The notes under the pieces were generated by a model. It was given only the letters and a program-made list of their open reading frames with translations. It ran no database searches and was not told where the DNA came from. Shown here piece by piece: positions 8,915 through 17,785 of a stretch of 64,000 nucleotides of DNA. Position 1 is the stretch's first letter, and the number at the start of each line of letters is the position of its first letter. The DNA is taken from positions 1-64,000 of the forward strand of contig NZ_JAKUML010000002.1 of assembly GCF_022601685.1 (NCBI RefSeq), read 5' to 3'. The position numbers were made by a program, and so were the translations under genes. Source of the stretch: Acinetobacter sedimenti (GTDB taxonomy: Bacteria; Pseudomonadota; Gammaproteobacteria; Pseudomonadales; Moraxellaceae).

Positions 8915-9784
8915 ATGTTCAAACCTAGCTTTATAAGATTTATTCCACTTCGACTACTTCGCATATTTGCAAAAATGGTTGCGTGGTTTCTATGTCAAAA
9001 TGACCGCAAAGGCATGTATTGGAAAACTAAGATCAACTTGACTTTGGCTTATCCAAAGTTAGATGAAAAGCAAATCGAGCGCATGAGCAAATCGAGTGTG
9101 CAAAAACAATGTCTATCTTATGCAGAATCCGCAAAATGTTGGGCAATGCCACCTGAGTGGAGTTTTAATCAAATCAAACAAGCACATCAATTAAATATCC
9201 TGACAGATGCTTTAGCCAATCCCAAAGGTGCGTTAATTATCACACCTCATCTCGGCACATGGGAAATGATGAATGCGTGGTTACACCAATATGGCACACC
9301 AACCATCATGTATAAACCGAGTAAGAATCCAACACTCAATCAGTTTGTACTCGATGCAAGACAACGACTGAATGGCACGCTTGTTCCGACTGATGCGAAT
9401 GGTGTAAAAGCTCTCTTCAAAACATTAAAGCAAGGCGGTTTTAGCGTAATACTCCCCGATCATGTCCCACAACCCTCAGGTGGTGTGATTGTGCCATTTT
9501 TTGGGATTAATTGTTTAACCAGCACCTTAGCCAGTAAAATGGCGCAAAAAACAGGCTGCAAACTCGTTGGGCTAAGTTGTTTCCGCCGTGCGGATGATGA
9601 AGAAGGATTCGACGTATATTGTGACGATCTAGAAGACCCAAATCTTTATAGTCCAGATATCCATATTGCAACGACCGCATTAAATCAAGCAATTGAACAA
9701 ATGATCAATCGCTTTCCTGAAGAATATATGTGGGGATATAAGCGGTTTAAAGGGGTGCCTGATTTACCCAACTTTTATTCCTAA
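8915..9784 (+). CDS. lipid A / lysophospholipid acyltransferase of the LpxL (HtrB) family
   Basis: Members of this family transfer acyl chains to lipid A precursors at the inner face of the inner membrane. The roughly 289-residue product has an N-terminal hydrophobic anchor (SFIRFIPLRLLRIFAKMVAWFL) and the catalytic HX4E motif in HLGTWEMM. Further family blocks are TIMYKPSKNP and ILPDHVPQPSGGVIVPFFG, then the terminal WGYKRFKG. The frame extends to a TTG at 8873, but the ATG at 8915 gives the usual N-terminus, so I prefer it. It starts the LOS cluster, followed 60 bases later by galE. Whether it is the main LpxL or a paralogue cannot be decided. Confidence 0.85.
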   Translation: MFKPSFIRFIPLRLLRIFAKMVAWFLCQNDRKGMYWKTKINLTLAYPKLDEKQIERMSKSSVQKQCLSYAESAKCWAMPPEWSFNQIKQAHQLNILTDALANPKGALIITPHLGTWEMMNAWLHQYGTPTIMYKPSKNPTLNQFVLDARQRLNGTLVPTDANGVKALFKTLKQGGFSVILPDHVPQPSGGVIVPFFGINCLTSTLASKMAQKTGCKLVGLSCFRRADDEEGFDVYCDDLEDPNLYSPDIHIATTALNQAIEQMINRFPEEYMWGYKRFKGVPDLPNFYS

Positions 9785-9844
9785 TTATAACTTTTTCGTT
9801 TAACATTGAATGGTAAATACCCACAATCAAATCTTTGAGCAATT

Positions 9845-10858
9845 ATGATTCTTTTGACCGGCGGACTTGGCTATATAGGCTCTCATGCAGCAACTTTATT
9901 AGCGAAACAAGGGCTAGACTTTATTATTTTAGACAATCTATCCAATTCTAAGATTGATGTATTAACACGGTTAGAAAAAATTACAGGGAAACCAATTCAA
10001 TTTATTCATGGGGATATTCGTGATCGAGCGCTTTTAGATCAATTATTTAAAAACAACCCAATTCAAGCAGTCATACATTTTGCAGGGCTGAAGGCTGTTG
10101 GCGAAAGTATGGAGAAGCCACTCGAATATTTCGACTGCAACATTCACGGTAGCATTACGCTTTTTGAGGCAATGGCTGAAGCAAGCATTCATAAACTTGT
10201 ATTTAGTTCATCTGCTACAGTCTATGGTGAAAATGATAACCCCGAACTTGTCGAAACCATGCCTACTGCGATGCCAACCAACAACTATGGCTATACCAAA
10301 CTTGTCATTGAACAGATGCTAGAGAAACTAGCTATCGCCAACTCCAGATGGTCTATCGCTATTTTACGTTACTTCAATCCAATAGGTGCTCACCCATCAG
10401 GCTTAATTGGTGAAGATCCGCAAGGCATTCCAAACAATCTGTTACCATTTGTCGCCAAAGTCGCTACGGGTGAACTTCCTATTTTAAATGTTTTTGGAGA
10501 TGACTACCCAACCCCTGATGGCACCGCTATACGCGACTATATTCATGTCATGGATTTGGTCGATGGTCATATTAAAGCACTTGATTATATTCAAAATAAA
10601 AGTGGGTGCTTTATTTGGAATCTCGGCACAGGAAAAGGCTCATCTGTCCTAGAAATTATTGAAAATTTTGAAAAGGTGACTGGGCAAAAAGTACCCTATC
10701 AAATCGCTCCTCGCCGAGCAGGTGATATTACTGCGTGTTGGGCAAATCCTGAGAAATCCAAACATGAATTAGATTGGCAGGCTCACTTTAGTTTAGAACA
10801 AATGATTGAGGATTTATGGCGGTGGACAATGCCTAACAAAAAAGAGGAAAGAATTTAA
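9845..10858 (+). CDS. galE: UDP-glucose 4-epimerase
   Basis: GalE interconverts UDP-glucose and UDP-galactose, feeding galactose or, in some homologues, N-acetylgalactosamine into surface glycans. The 337-residue product has the NAD-binding GGLGYIGSHAA at its N-terminus, the serine segment FSSSATVYGE, the catalytic YGYTK (about 147-151) and the C-terminal NLGTGKGSSVLEI. Its stop codon is immediately followed by the ATG of a glycosyltransferase (TAA then ATG, no gap), which ties it to glycan assembly rather than to galactose catabolism. Confidence 0.95.
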   Translation: MILLTGGLGYIGSHAATLLAKQGLDFIILDNLSNSKIDVLTRLEKITGKPIQFIHGDIRDRALLDQLFKNNPIQAVIHFAGLKAVGESMEKPLEYFDCNIHGSITLFEAMAEASIHKLVFSSSATVYGENDNPELVETMPTAMPTNNYGYTKLVIEQMLEKLAIANSRWSIAILRYFNPIGAHPSGLIGEDPQGIPNNLLPFVAKVATGELPILNVFGDDYPTPDGTAIRDYIHVMDLVDGHIKALDYIQNKSGCFIWNLGTGKGSSVLEIIENFEKVTGQKVPYQIAPRRAGDITACWANPEKSKHELDWQAHFSLEQMIEDLWRWTMPNKKEERI

Positions 10859-11965
10859 ATGTCGTTAACTACCCCCAAAAAGATATTATTCATTGCTGAC
10901 CATCTCAAAGGCGGTGGTGCAGAAAATATGCTCCTTAACCTCGCTGAGCAACTTTACGATAGATGTTATGAAATTCATATACTTACTTTATTAAATATTA
11001 ACAATTATGAAAAACGAACCAAAAACTTTACACTACATTCTGCCGATCTATCTACACAATTTGTTGGTGGGAAACTATTAGTCGAAAAGCAACTTAGTAC
11101 CTCCGAATATGCCAAACTTACATCCATGATCAACCACATTAAACCTGATGCGATTATTGTCACGATTTGGTACTCATATCTAATTACACCTTATATAAGC
11201 CACGAAAACCTATGGATATGGTCTCAAAGTGATATTCTCCCGGAATTTGGAAAAACGCTCAACCCAATCAAGTTTTTACGCAATATCTATAAGAAAATTA
11301 TTTTCACTCGAAACTTTAAACAATTATTTTCTCATAAAAATATTATTACACTGAATACAGACATAGAAGAGAAGTATAAAAAGCTCTTGGATAACATCAA
11401 TATCCACGTTATCTATAATGGACTGGCAAATATTGACCAATTTAACATTAGCTTAAATGAAAAAATTTGGGATATTTGCTACGTAGGTAGATTATCACCT
11501 TCAAAGCAAGTCGAACATGCGATTATTGCCTTTCATCAATCACAACTCAAAGGTCGGATGGTTATTGTCGGTGACGGTATGAGAAAAAATAAGCTGTTAA
11601 AATTGACAAAAAAATTAAACTTAGAAAACCGCATTGTATTTATTGGTTGGGTAGAAGATCCACAAAAATACATTCAACAAAGCAAAGTATTAGTCTTACC
11701 GTCTAGTACTGAGGGTTACCCAACTGTTATCGGTGAAGCATTAATAAATCAGACTCCTGTTGTTGCCTACAAATGTACTCAAGGTATTTCACACCAACTA
11801 TATACTACAGATATGCAACGTGGTTTAGTGCCAACGAATGATATTAATGCATTAAAAAATGCATTAGAAGATATTATCCACGATCCTTATCATATCCCAA
11901 GCAATATTTCTGAACGCTATAGCATGGACAAAATGACCCAAGCCTTTCTAAAACTTATTGATTAG
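10859..11965 (+). CDS. GT4-family glycosyltransferase
   Basis: A 368-residue retaining glycosyltransferase with two Rossmann domains (GT-B fold). The N-terminal glycine-rich loop is ILFIADHLKGGGAEN, and the C-terminal nucleotide-sugar domain has CYVGRLSPSKQVEHAI, VIVGDG and the E-X7-E type segment LPSSTEGYPTVIGEAL. It probably adds a sugar to the LOS core; donor and acceptor are unknown. It is translationally adjacent to galE. Its 3' end overlaps the converging glycosyltransferase gene on the other strand by 18 bases. It looks more AT-rich than its neighbours, suggesting an allele acquired with a variable LOS cluster. Confidence 0.88.
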   Translation: MSLTTPKKILFIADHLKGGGAENMLLNLAEQLYDRCYEIHILTLLNINNYEKRTKNFTLHSADLSTQFVGGKLLVEKQLSTSEYAKLTSMINHIKPDAIIVTIWYSYLITPYISHENLWIWSQSDILPEFGKTLNPIKFLRNIYKKIIFTRNFKQLFSHKNIITLNTDIEEKYKKLLDNINIHVIYNGLANIDQFNISLNEKIWDICYVGRLSPSKQVEHAIIAFHQSQLKGRMVIVGDGMRKNKLLKLTKKLNLENRIVFIGWVEDPQKYIQQSKVLVLPSSTEGYPTVIGEALINQTPVVAYKCTQGISHQLYTTDMQRGLVPTNDINALKNALEDIIHDPYHIPSNISERYSMDKMTQAFLKLID

Positions 11966-13012
11966 TTGAAGGTAATGGGATGCTGCCTTTTGAGGATAAA
12001 ACTTCTTATCCAAGCCTATCTCGCACTCATGAGAGTTCGATAATGTTTGTGACATCTTGAATGCAAGTGCATTAACATCACCCACAGCAACAAGCTGTTC
12101 AGGTGACAACACTTCATTTGGCCCCGATGGACAATCCGTGCTGATAATCGAGGTATTTAACGCCAGTGCCTCTAGAATCGCAATACTAAAACCCTCAAAA
12201 TCCGAAGAAACCACCATTAGCTTGGCATGTTTGATAAAAGGATAAGGATTCTTTTGAAACCCTGCAAAAATCACTTTATTTTCAATACCCAAGTCTTGTA
12301 CAAGCTGTTTGGATTCATTCATCAACTCGCCAGTACCAACCAATACCAGTGTTTGAGGAACGTTTGCCTGCGCATATGCTTTGATCAAAATATCATGGCG
12401 TTTTTGTGGTTTAAACTTGCCAACATGCACGATGTAATCTTGATATTCAGGAACAAAATCATCAGCTGTTTCTTCAATACTTTCGACATCAATTGGATTA
12501 TAAATGGTGGTGATTGGCGCATCTTGCCCAAATAGCAATTTAAAATCATCGGTTACACCCTGACTAACACCCACGCACGGCTTTGCTAAATATGTTTTTT
12601 TCAGCGTATCTAAGAATGCTGAATCCTTGAGTTGTTCCGCATACTCTTGACTGGTGGTGTTGTGAATCACCATATGCACATTCGGCAACTGGCTATGTGC
12701 AAGAATAAAATCAACAGGATAGAGGTTGGATAAAACCATATCAGGCTCACCAACCGTTTTGCGCACGAATTTATCAAATGCCTTTGCAGCAAATTTCGCG
12801 CGCATAAATTTGGGAATGGCACGATACTTTTGATAATCAAAAAAGTGTAGTTTGATATTTTCAGGAACTGGCAAGTCTATGATGTTTTTAAAATAAACGA
12901 TATGCGCCTCATGCCCTGCATCAACCAAACCTTTCGCCAACGTCAATGCAAAACGCTCTGCACCATTACCTTGCAAGGTAAAAATCGCCAATACAACTTT
13001 TTTCTTTTCCAT
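11948..13012 (-). CDS. GT4-family glycosyltransferase
   Basis: A 354-residue GT-B glycosyltransferase. The N-terminal domain starts VVLAIFTLQGNGAERFALTLAKGL. The C-terminal Glycos_transf_1 domain carries IVHVGKFKPQKRHDILIKAY, LVLVGTGEL and VVSSDFEGFSIAILEALALN with the paired glutamates. It sits at the downstream end of a minus-strand block (GT8-like, GT2-GT2, unknown protein, this gene) with short gaps, so all four are probably one operon for core oligosaccharide assembly. The acceptor sugar cannot be read from sequence. Confidence 0.88.
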   Translation of the reverse strand: MEKKKVVLAIFTLQGNGAERFALTLAKGLVDAGHEAHIVYFKNIIDLPVPENIKLHFFDYQKYRAIPKFMRAKFAAKAFDKFVRKTVGEPDMVLSNLYPVDFILAHSQLPNVHMVIHNTTSQEYAEQLKDSAFLDTLKKTYLAKPCVGVSQGVTDDFKLLFGQDAPITTIYNPIDVESIEETADDFVPEYQDYIVHVGKFKPQKRHDILIKAYAQANVPQTLVLVGTGELMNESKQLVQDLGIENKVIFAGFQKNPYPFIKHAKLMVVSSDFEGFSIAILEALALNTSIISTDCPSGPNEVLSPEQLVAVGDVNALAFKMSQTLSNSHECEIGLDKKFYPQKAASHYLQLINKF

Positions 13013-13033
13013 AGTGAATGACCTTGCAGAATA

Positions 13034-13771
13034 TTACCACCAACGTGTTTTTTCACGGGTGTGACGTGCTTTAGAGCGTGAATAAATATTATCATTTTCA
13101 GACTGTTGTAGACGGTCAAATATTTCAATCACAATCTGACCCAATTCATGTTGTCCGCATACTTTGTCTAAACGCCAACGCATATTTCGAAGACTATCAT
13201 CTGTCCCAACCGCCAACGCAGAAGTCCCATCAAATAAAGCAACTCGCTCAGTTTGAAGCTTCTGCTTTATCGCTTCATTTTCTTGATAGTGATGTTCGCA
13301 CAATAAGGCTTCGGTTTCTTGTGCCTTAATGGTATTAATTAGCACCACGGCATTCATCATGATGGCTTGCAAGGTTGCATCTTGATCACAATCAATAAAC
13401 GTATCACAGGCTGAAATGAGCCATCGTGTATTTAAAGACTTTAATAAAAACTGCTGTTCCGCCAACCACAAGGTTTTAAATTTCTGATAATTTTGCGTTG
13501 CATCAACATCCCGACGGATTAACACAATGAGGCTAGCATGATAATGATTCAACTCAGACTGACCAATAAATTCAGCTTTTAAGTTTTCGATATGCGCATT
13601 TAAATCTTTTTCAGAACCATAAGTGTAGGTAATCCGCTCGCCTTGAATCATATTCTGCTTGAGCTGTTCAAGCTGTTGATCACCTGCATAGACTTTCTCT
13701 GCGCCAAAACGACGTTGATGACGACTGAAAGAAAACCACTGCTCAAATTTTGATTTTTGTCTTGCAGGCAT
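13034..13771 (-). CDS. uncharacterised protein of the LOS core operon
   Basis: I do not recognise a named domain in this 245-residue protein. It has no signal peptide or clear membrane helix, and is rich in charged residues and glutamine. The N-terminus is basic (MPARQKSKFEQWFSFSRHQRRFGAEKV) and the C-terminus ends REKTRWW. It lies 16 bases after the GT2-GT2 gene and 21 bases before a GT4 gene on the same strand, so it is almost surely co-transcribed with them. A role in core assembly, perhaps as a soluble glycan-modifying or regulatory protein, is inference from position only. Confidence 0.75.
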   Translation of the reverse strand: MPARQKSKFEQWFSFSRHQRRFGAEKVYAGDQQLEQLKQNMIQGERITYTYGSEKDLNAHIENLKAEFIGQSELNHYHASLIVLIRRDVDATQNYQKFKTLWLAEQQFLLKSLNTRWLISACDTFIDCDQDATLQAIMMNAVVLINTIKAQETEALLCEHHYQENEAIKQKLQTERVALFDGTSALAVGTDDSLRNMRWRLDKVCGQHELGQIVIEIFDRLQQSENDNIYSRSKARHTREKTRWW

Positions 13772-13787
13772 ATTCCACCACGGTCAA

Positions 13788-15428
13788 TTAATCGGATTGA
13801 TCTTGTTGCGCAAACTGCCACAAAATTAAATATTTATCAAAGGTATACCACATCAAAACCACTGACGAGATGAAACCATAAGCAGTATATAAAAACGCAC
13901 CACGGATTAAATATTCACGGACAAAGGAAAACCATGTACGAAATAATAAACCGATAAGGCTGACTTTCTTGTGATGCTTATGTTTATCCACCGCCCAATC
14001 ATGGCTATATCGCACACGCTTGACCAAGTAATGATATAAATCTTCACTGGTAAAGTGTAGATGCAAGCCATTCATTTTGACGATTTTTGCATCTTTGGTT
14101 TCCACAGACTCATGGACTTCGAGGTCGGAATAACCAAATTGGGTTCTTGCATACAGGCGATGCTCCCAGTCACGATACCAACCTCTTAAATGTGTCGGCA
14201 CCCCTGAGAAGTAATTGATCCGAGCGAGGCTAAATACCTTATCTGTCTGCACGGGTTGCACCAATAACTCAACGATTGCCTGACGCAAGTCCTGATCTAA
14301 GCGCTCATCTGCATCAAGTACCAGAACATAATCACCCGTTGCATAACTTTGTGCGATTTGGCGCTGTTTTCCAAAGCCTTGCCAATTAGTATTGGAATAC
14401 CACTTTGCGCCGTACCGCTCGGCAATTTGTTGTGTATTGTCGGTACTGCCTGAGTCTAAAAGCACAATCTCATCAACAATATCATGTACAGTATCTAAAC
14501 ATGCGCCGAGATGTTTTGACTCATTTTTTACAATCATCACCAAAGACAAAGTACTTTGTTTTTGGGCTTTGCTAATTGGCTGTAATGTCTTAGAAAGATC
14601 AAGTGATTCTTGGAAAGCGTGTTTAGCACGATTATGTTGTAGATCATATAAAATCGCATATTTATTAAAGGTATACTGACAAAATAACAAGGAATAAATC
14701 AGTCCATAGCGACCTTGTAAAAACCGTCCATCCATCACATATTGCTTAATAAGCGCCCACAAAGGGTTGGCGATAACTTTAAAAAAACTGGCTTTTTTGC
14801 CTTGCTGATGACGATCGACCGCCCAAGCTTTAGAATAGTCTAAGCGTTTCTGAATCCAAAAATACGGTGTCGGTGCAGTATGATGATGTAAAAAACCTTT
14901 TAATTTCTTGGTGATTGCATCACCTAAAACCACGGATTCATGTACCAAGTTACTGTCATACTGAAAGGCTTTGGGATATAACCGCCAATGTGCTTTGACT
15001 CCCCAATACGGATTATCAATCTGTTTGCCAAAAACAAAATCTAAGCGTTTTATGCCATAGACAATATTCGAGGGTGCATCTTGAATCGCAATCAAAATAC
15101 TTTGTTTGAGTTGTTCACTAACCACTTCATCAGCATCTAAAGCGAGTATCCAATCGCCTGTTGCATGGCTTTGTGCAATTTGACGCTGTTTGCCAAAGCC
15201 TTGCCAGTCGGTATTGATATACCATTTCGCCCCAAAACTTTCAGCAATCTGCTGACTGCGATCGGTACTGCCTGAATCTAAAATAATGATTTCATCAGCA
15301 ATATCCACCACGCTCGGCAAGGACAATGCCAAGTTATCAGCTTCATTTTTGACGATCATCACCACACTTAGGCGATGTGGTTTAGCTTGATGATTCATCG
15401 CAGGAGCATGATCCAAATTTATTGCCAT
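13788..15428 (-). CDS. double-domain GT2 glycosyltransferase (two WaaE/KdtX-like units in one chain)
   Basis: One chain of about 546 residues holds two complete GT2 glycosyltransferases of the WaaE/KdtX type, which add sugars to the inner core of LPS/LOS. Unit one starts LSVVMIVKNEADNLALSLPSV and unit two LSLVMIVKNESKHLGACLDTV. Both have DSGSTD, the shared stretch WQGFGKQRQIAQS, the DXD-type motif LDADE and the C-terminal membrane-associating block with YTFDKY or YTFNKY. I start at the ATG at 15428, which overlaps the upstream gene's stop by ten bases; the frame extends further to 15470. Elsewhere such enzymes are usually single-domain, so this looks like an in-frame tandem duplication. Confidence 0.88.
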   Translation of the reverse strand: MAINLDHAPAMNHQAKPHRLSVVMIVKNEADNLALSLPSVVDIADEIIILDSGSTDRSQQIAESFGAKWYINTDWQGFGKQRQIAQSHATGDWILALDADEVVSEQLKQSILIAIQDAPSNIVYGIKRLDFVFGKQIDNPYWGVKAHWRLYPKAFQYDSNLVHESVVLGDAITKKLKGFLHHHTAPTPYFWIQKRLDYSKAWAVDRHQQGKKASFFKVIANPLWALIKQYVMDGRFLQGRYGLIYSLLFCQYTFNKYAILYDLQHNRAKHAFQESLDLSKTLQPISKAQKQSTLSLVMIVKNESKHLGACLDTVHDIVDEIVLLDSGSTDNTQQIAERYGAKWYSNTNWQGFGKQRQIAQSYATGDYVLVLDADERLDQDLRQAIVELLVQPVQTDKVFSLARINYFSGVPTHLRGWYRDWEHRLYARTQFGYSDLEVHESVETKDAKIVKMNGLHLHFTSEDLYHYLVKRVRYSHDWAVDKHKHHKKVSLIGLLFRTWFSFVREYLIRGAFLYTAYGFISSVVLMWYTFDKYLILWQFAQQDQSD

Positions 15429-16252
15429 GCTTCTTTGATCCAATCCGACGGCAATACATAACGATACCACTTACCACCACCACCATTAATCGCATCAGGT
15501 GGATTAATCTCGCCGTGGAAAATGATAATTTTTACGCCTTCAGGTTTTACAGGTGGCTTGAAATACGCCAGTGGAATCTTCTGTAAGCAATGGTATTTAT
15601 AGCTTTTACACCACGTATCATTCCAATAGCTCAGCTTGCCTTCTTTGTGCACAAACCACGAGAGGTAGGCTTGTTCATTACGGAATTTCTGACGAATCTC
15701 ATCAAAGTTCTCACGAAAATACGGCAAAATCTCAGGAAATGCACCCAATTGAAAGCGATACACCGAGCTGTTCCCTGTCACTCGCCACGGACGTTTCCAA
15801 TCGTGAATAATCAGAAACTCACCTTTCTCTTGGAAAAACGCATCAATATTATCAACAATCACCACATCCAAATCTAAAAACAGCGCATTGCCTTTGAGTC
15901 CATATAAATCAGGCTCAAAAGTCGAAAGCTTATTCCAACCACGCTCTGGACTTCCTTCAGGTAAATCTAAAGGCGGAATCGGGAAACATTGTACATTCGG
16001 ATCAATACCTTCAGTCCGATCGGTCAGACAGACCATTTTAAAGGGTAAAGTGGTATGGCGCTGTACCATGTTATACAGACGATTAACGTATTCTGCACCG
16101 TATTTTGTGCCCCACTTCATACACAGAACGATATTTTCTTGAGCGTCTATTGGTTCTAAATCTGGTTGTAAAACATCTGGTTGTAAACCATCTAGTTGTA
16201 AACTGTCTTGTTGAAAATCATGCGTTTTATCAGATTGTTGCTGATTATCCAT
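15419..16252 (-). CDS. GT8-like glycosyltransferase with N-terminal pentapeptide repeat
   Basis: After a low-complexity N-terminus the protein has a glycosyltransferase-like core: IVLCMKWGTKYGAEYVNRLYNMV, WNKLSTFEPDLYGLKGNALFLDLDVVIVD with a D-X-D metal site, then NSSVYRFQLGAF. It resembles glycosyltransferases of capsule/LOS clusters, but the exact family is less certain than the fold. I choose the ATG at 16252 (277 residues) because AAGG lies seven bases upstream; the frame extends to 16291. Residues 14-34 or so carry an LQxDx repeat encoded by 15-base units. It heads the minus-strand core operon. Confidence 0.75.
   Translation of the reverse strand: MDNQQQSDKTHDFQQDSLQLDGLQPDVLQPDLEPIDAQENIVLCMKWGTKYGAEYVNRLYNMVQRHTTLPFKMVCLTDRTEGIDPNVQCFPIPPLDLPEGSPERGWNKLSTFEPDLYGLKGNALFLDLDVVIVDNIDAFFQEKGEFLIIHDWKRPWRVTGNSSVYRFQLGAFPEILPYFRENFDEIRQKFRNEQAYLSWFVHKEGKLSYWNDTWCKSYKYHCLQKIPLAYFKPPVKPEGVKIIIFHGEINPPDAINGGGGKWYRYVLPSDWIKEAWQ
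16145..16215. repeat. 15-bp tandem repeat inside a glycosyltransferase gene
   Basis: Four to five imperfect copies of a 15-base unit (core TCTGGTTGTAAAAC on the + strand) run in frame and encode L-Q-x-D-x pentapeptides near the N-terminus of the GT8-like protein. Unit length is a multiple of three, so copy-number change would lengthen or shorten the protein without frameshift. Confidence 0.7.
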
Positions 16253-16414
16253 AACGTCGCCTTGAATGAGCAAGCCAATACCCTGAAGCATTTTCAGGTA
16301 ATTTATGGGACTTATCTTATCATAGACGAAAATGTCTTGTTTATTTGTTTGTACGAATTTATGCCTTTGATTGTGCTGTGATTTATAAACACTTATCCAT
16401 ATTCTTGAAAAGTT

Positions 16415-17575
16415 TTAATTTACCCCAAACAAATCACGTGTATAGATTTTTTCCATCACATCATTGAACATCGGCGCCATGCGATTGACCACGATTAAGT
16501 CATTCTGATGTTTGAATTTTTTCAGGCTTTCTTCAACACGAATCCCCATGTATTCAGTGGCTTTTAACGTTGGCTCATAGATGATGACTTCTACGCCTTC
16601 TGCCTTTAACCCACGGATCACATCATGCACCGCAGACTCTCGAAAATTGTCCGAATCGGCTTTCATGGTCAGTCGATAGATACCCACGGTTTTCACTTTT
16701 TTTGCCAAAATATCATCAATGATTGCTCGTTTTCTAGTGTCATTCGAGCGAATAATTGCCGAGATCAACTCTTGAGGAATATCTTGATAGTTCGCCAACA
16801 GTTGCTTGGTATCTTTAGGTAGACAGTAGCCACCATAGCCAAATGATGGATTATTATAATGCTCACCAATCCGTTGATCTAAGCCTACACCACTGATGAT
16901 ATCCAATGCACTGAGGTGGTTTTTCATGCAATAGGTATCGAGCTCATTAAAGAAAGCGACACGCATGGCAAGATATGTATTGGAAAATAGCTTAATCGCT
17001 TCCGCTTCAGTTGGATTAACACATAAAATCACCGCATCTTTTTTTACCGAAGCCTTTAAATACAATTTGGCAATTTTTTCAGCCCGTTCAGACTTCTCAC
17101 CCATGATAATACGTGAGGGAAATAAATTATCATGCAACGCTTGTCCTTCTCGCAAAAACTCTGGAGAAAAAATCAAATTTTTCAGTTTGAGCTTTTTGGC
17201 AATGGATTGTGTATAACCCACAGGTACGGTTGATTTAATAATAATCAGTGCATCGGTATTAATTTTTACAATGTCTTCTAAAACCGTTTCAATACTTGAG
17301 GTATCAAAGTAATTGGTTTCGGGATCATAGTTGGTTGGCGTGGCGATGATGATGAGCTTGGCATGTTGATATGCTTTCTTTGCGCTTGTCGTTGCTTCAA
17401 GACTTGTTTCGAGTAAATAGTTTTGAATACAAGAGTCACTGATTGGTGAAATTTTCTGATTGATTTGTTCTACACGCTTTTTATCAATATCCAACGCTGT
17501 GACTTGATGTTGTTTAGCAAATAATAGCGCATTGGATAAACCTACATAACCTGTTCCGACGACCGTAATTTTCAT
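16415..17575 (-). CDS. ugd: UDP-glucose 6-dehydrogenase
   Basis: Ugd oxidises UDP-glucose twice to UDP-glucuronate for acidic surface sugars. The 386-residue enzyme has the NAD-binding motif ITVVGTGYVGLSNALLFA, the segments IIIKSTVPVGYT and FSPEFLREG, and the catalytic cysteine in FGYGGYCLPKDTK (about 250-262). A C-terminal nucleotide-binding domain is present. The length matches the short enterobacterial form. It lies upstream of the GT8-like gene with about 160 bases between, so it may have its own transcript. The family also includes close relatives using other sugar nucleotides; UDP-glucose is the likely substrate. Confidence 0.92.
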   Translation of the reverse strand: MKITVVGTGYVGLSNALLFAKQHQVTALDIDKKRVEQINQKISPISDSCIQNYLLETSLEATTSAKKAYQHAKLIIIATPTNYDPETNYFDTSSIETVLEDIVKINTDALIIIKSTVPVGYTQSIAKKLKLKNLIFSPEFLREGQALHDNLFPSRIIMGEKSERAEKIAKLYLKASVKKDAVILCVNPTEAEAIKLFSNTYLAMRVAFFNELDTYCMKNHLSALDIISGVGLDQRIGEHYNNPSFGYGGYCLPKDTKQLLANYQDIPQELISAIIRSNDTRKRAIIDDILAKKVKTVGIYRLTMKADSDNFRESAVHDVIRGLKAEGVEVIIYEPTLKATEYMGIRVEESLKKFKHQNDLIVVNRMAPMFNDVMEKIYTRDLFGVN

Positions 17576-17725
17576 TCTATCTCTAATTTCATTGCTTTTA
17601 GAGAGATACTTTATGAATACAATATTTCGAGACGATGATGATTTTATGATCGTTTTTTTACATTATGCTTTCACTGTTCTGACAATTTCTTTTCATTTTT
17701 CTGACAAGAAAAAAGAAGTCGCACA

Positions 17726-17757
17726 TAAAAAATCAGGCGCTTTGCCTGATTTTTTAT
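17726..17757 (-). terminator. intrinsic terminator after ilvE
   Basis: AAAAAATCAGGC and GCCTGATTTTTT form a strong hairpin followed by T-rich sequence in both directions. It separates ilvE (29 bases upstream on the minus strand) from ugd. Confidence 0.88.
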
Positions 17758-17785
17758 ATAATTTTTATATTTTGACACACGGCAC

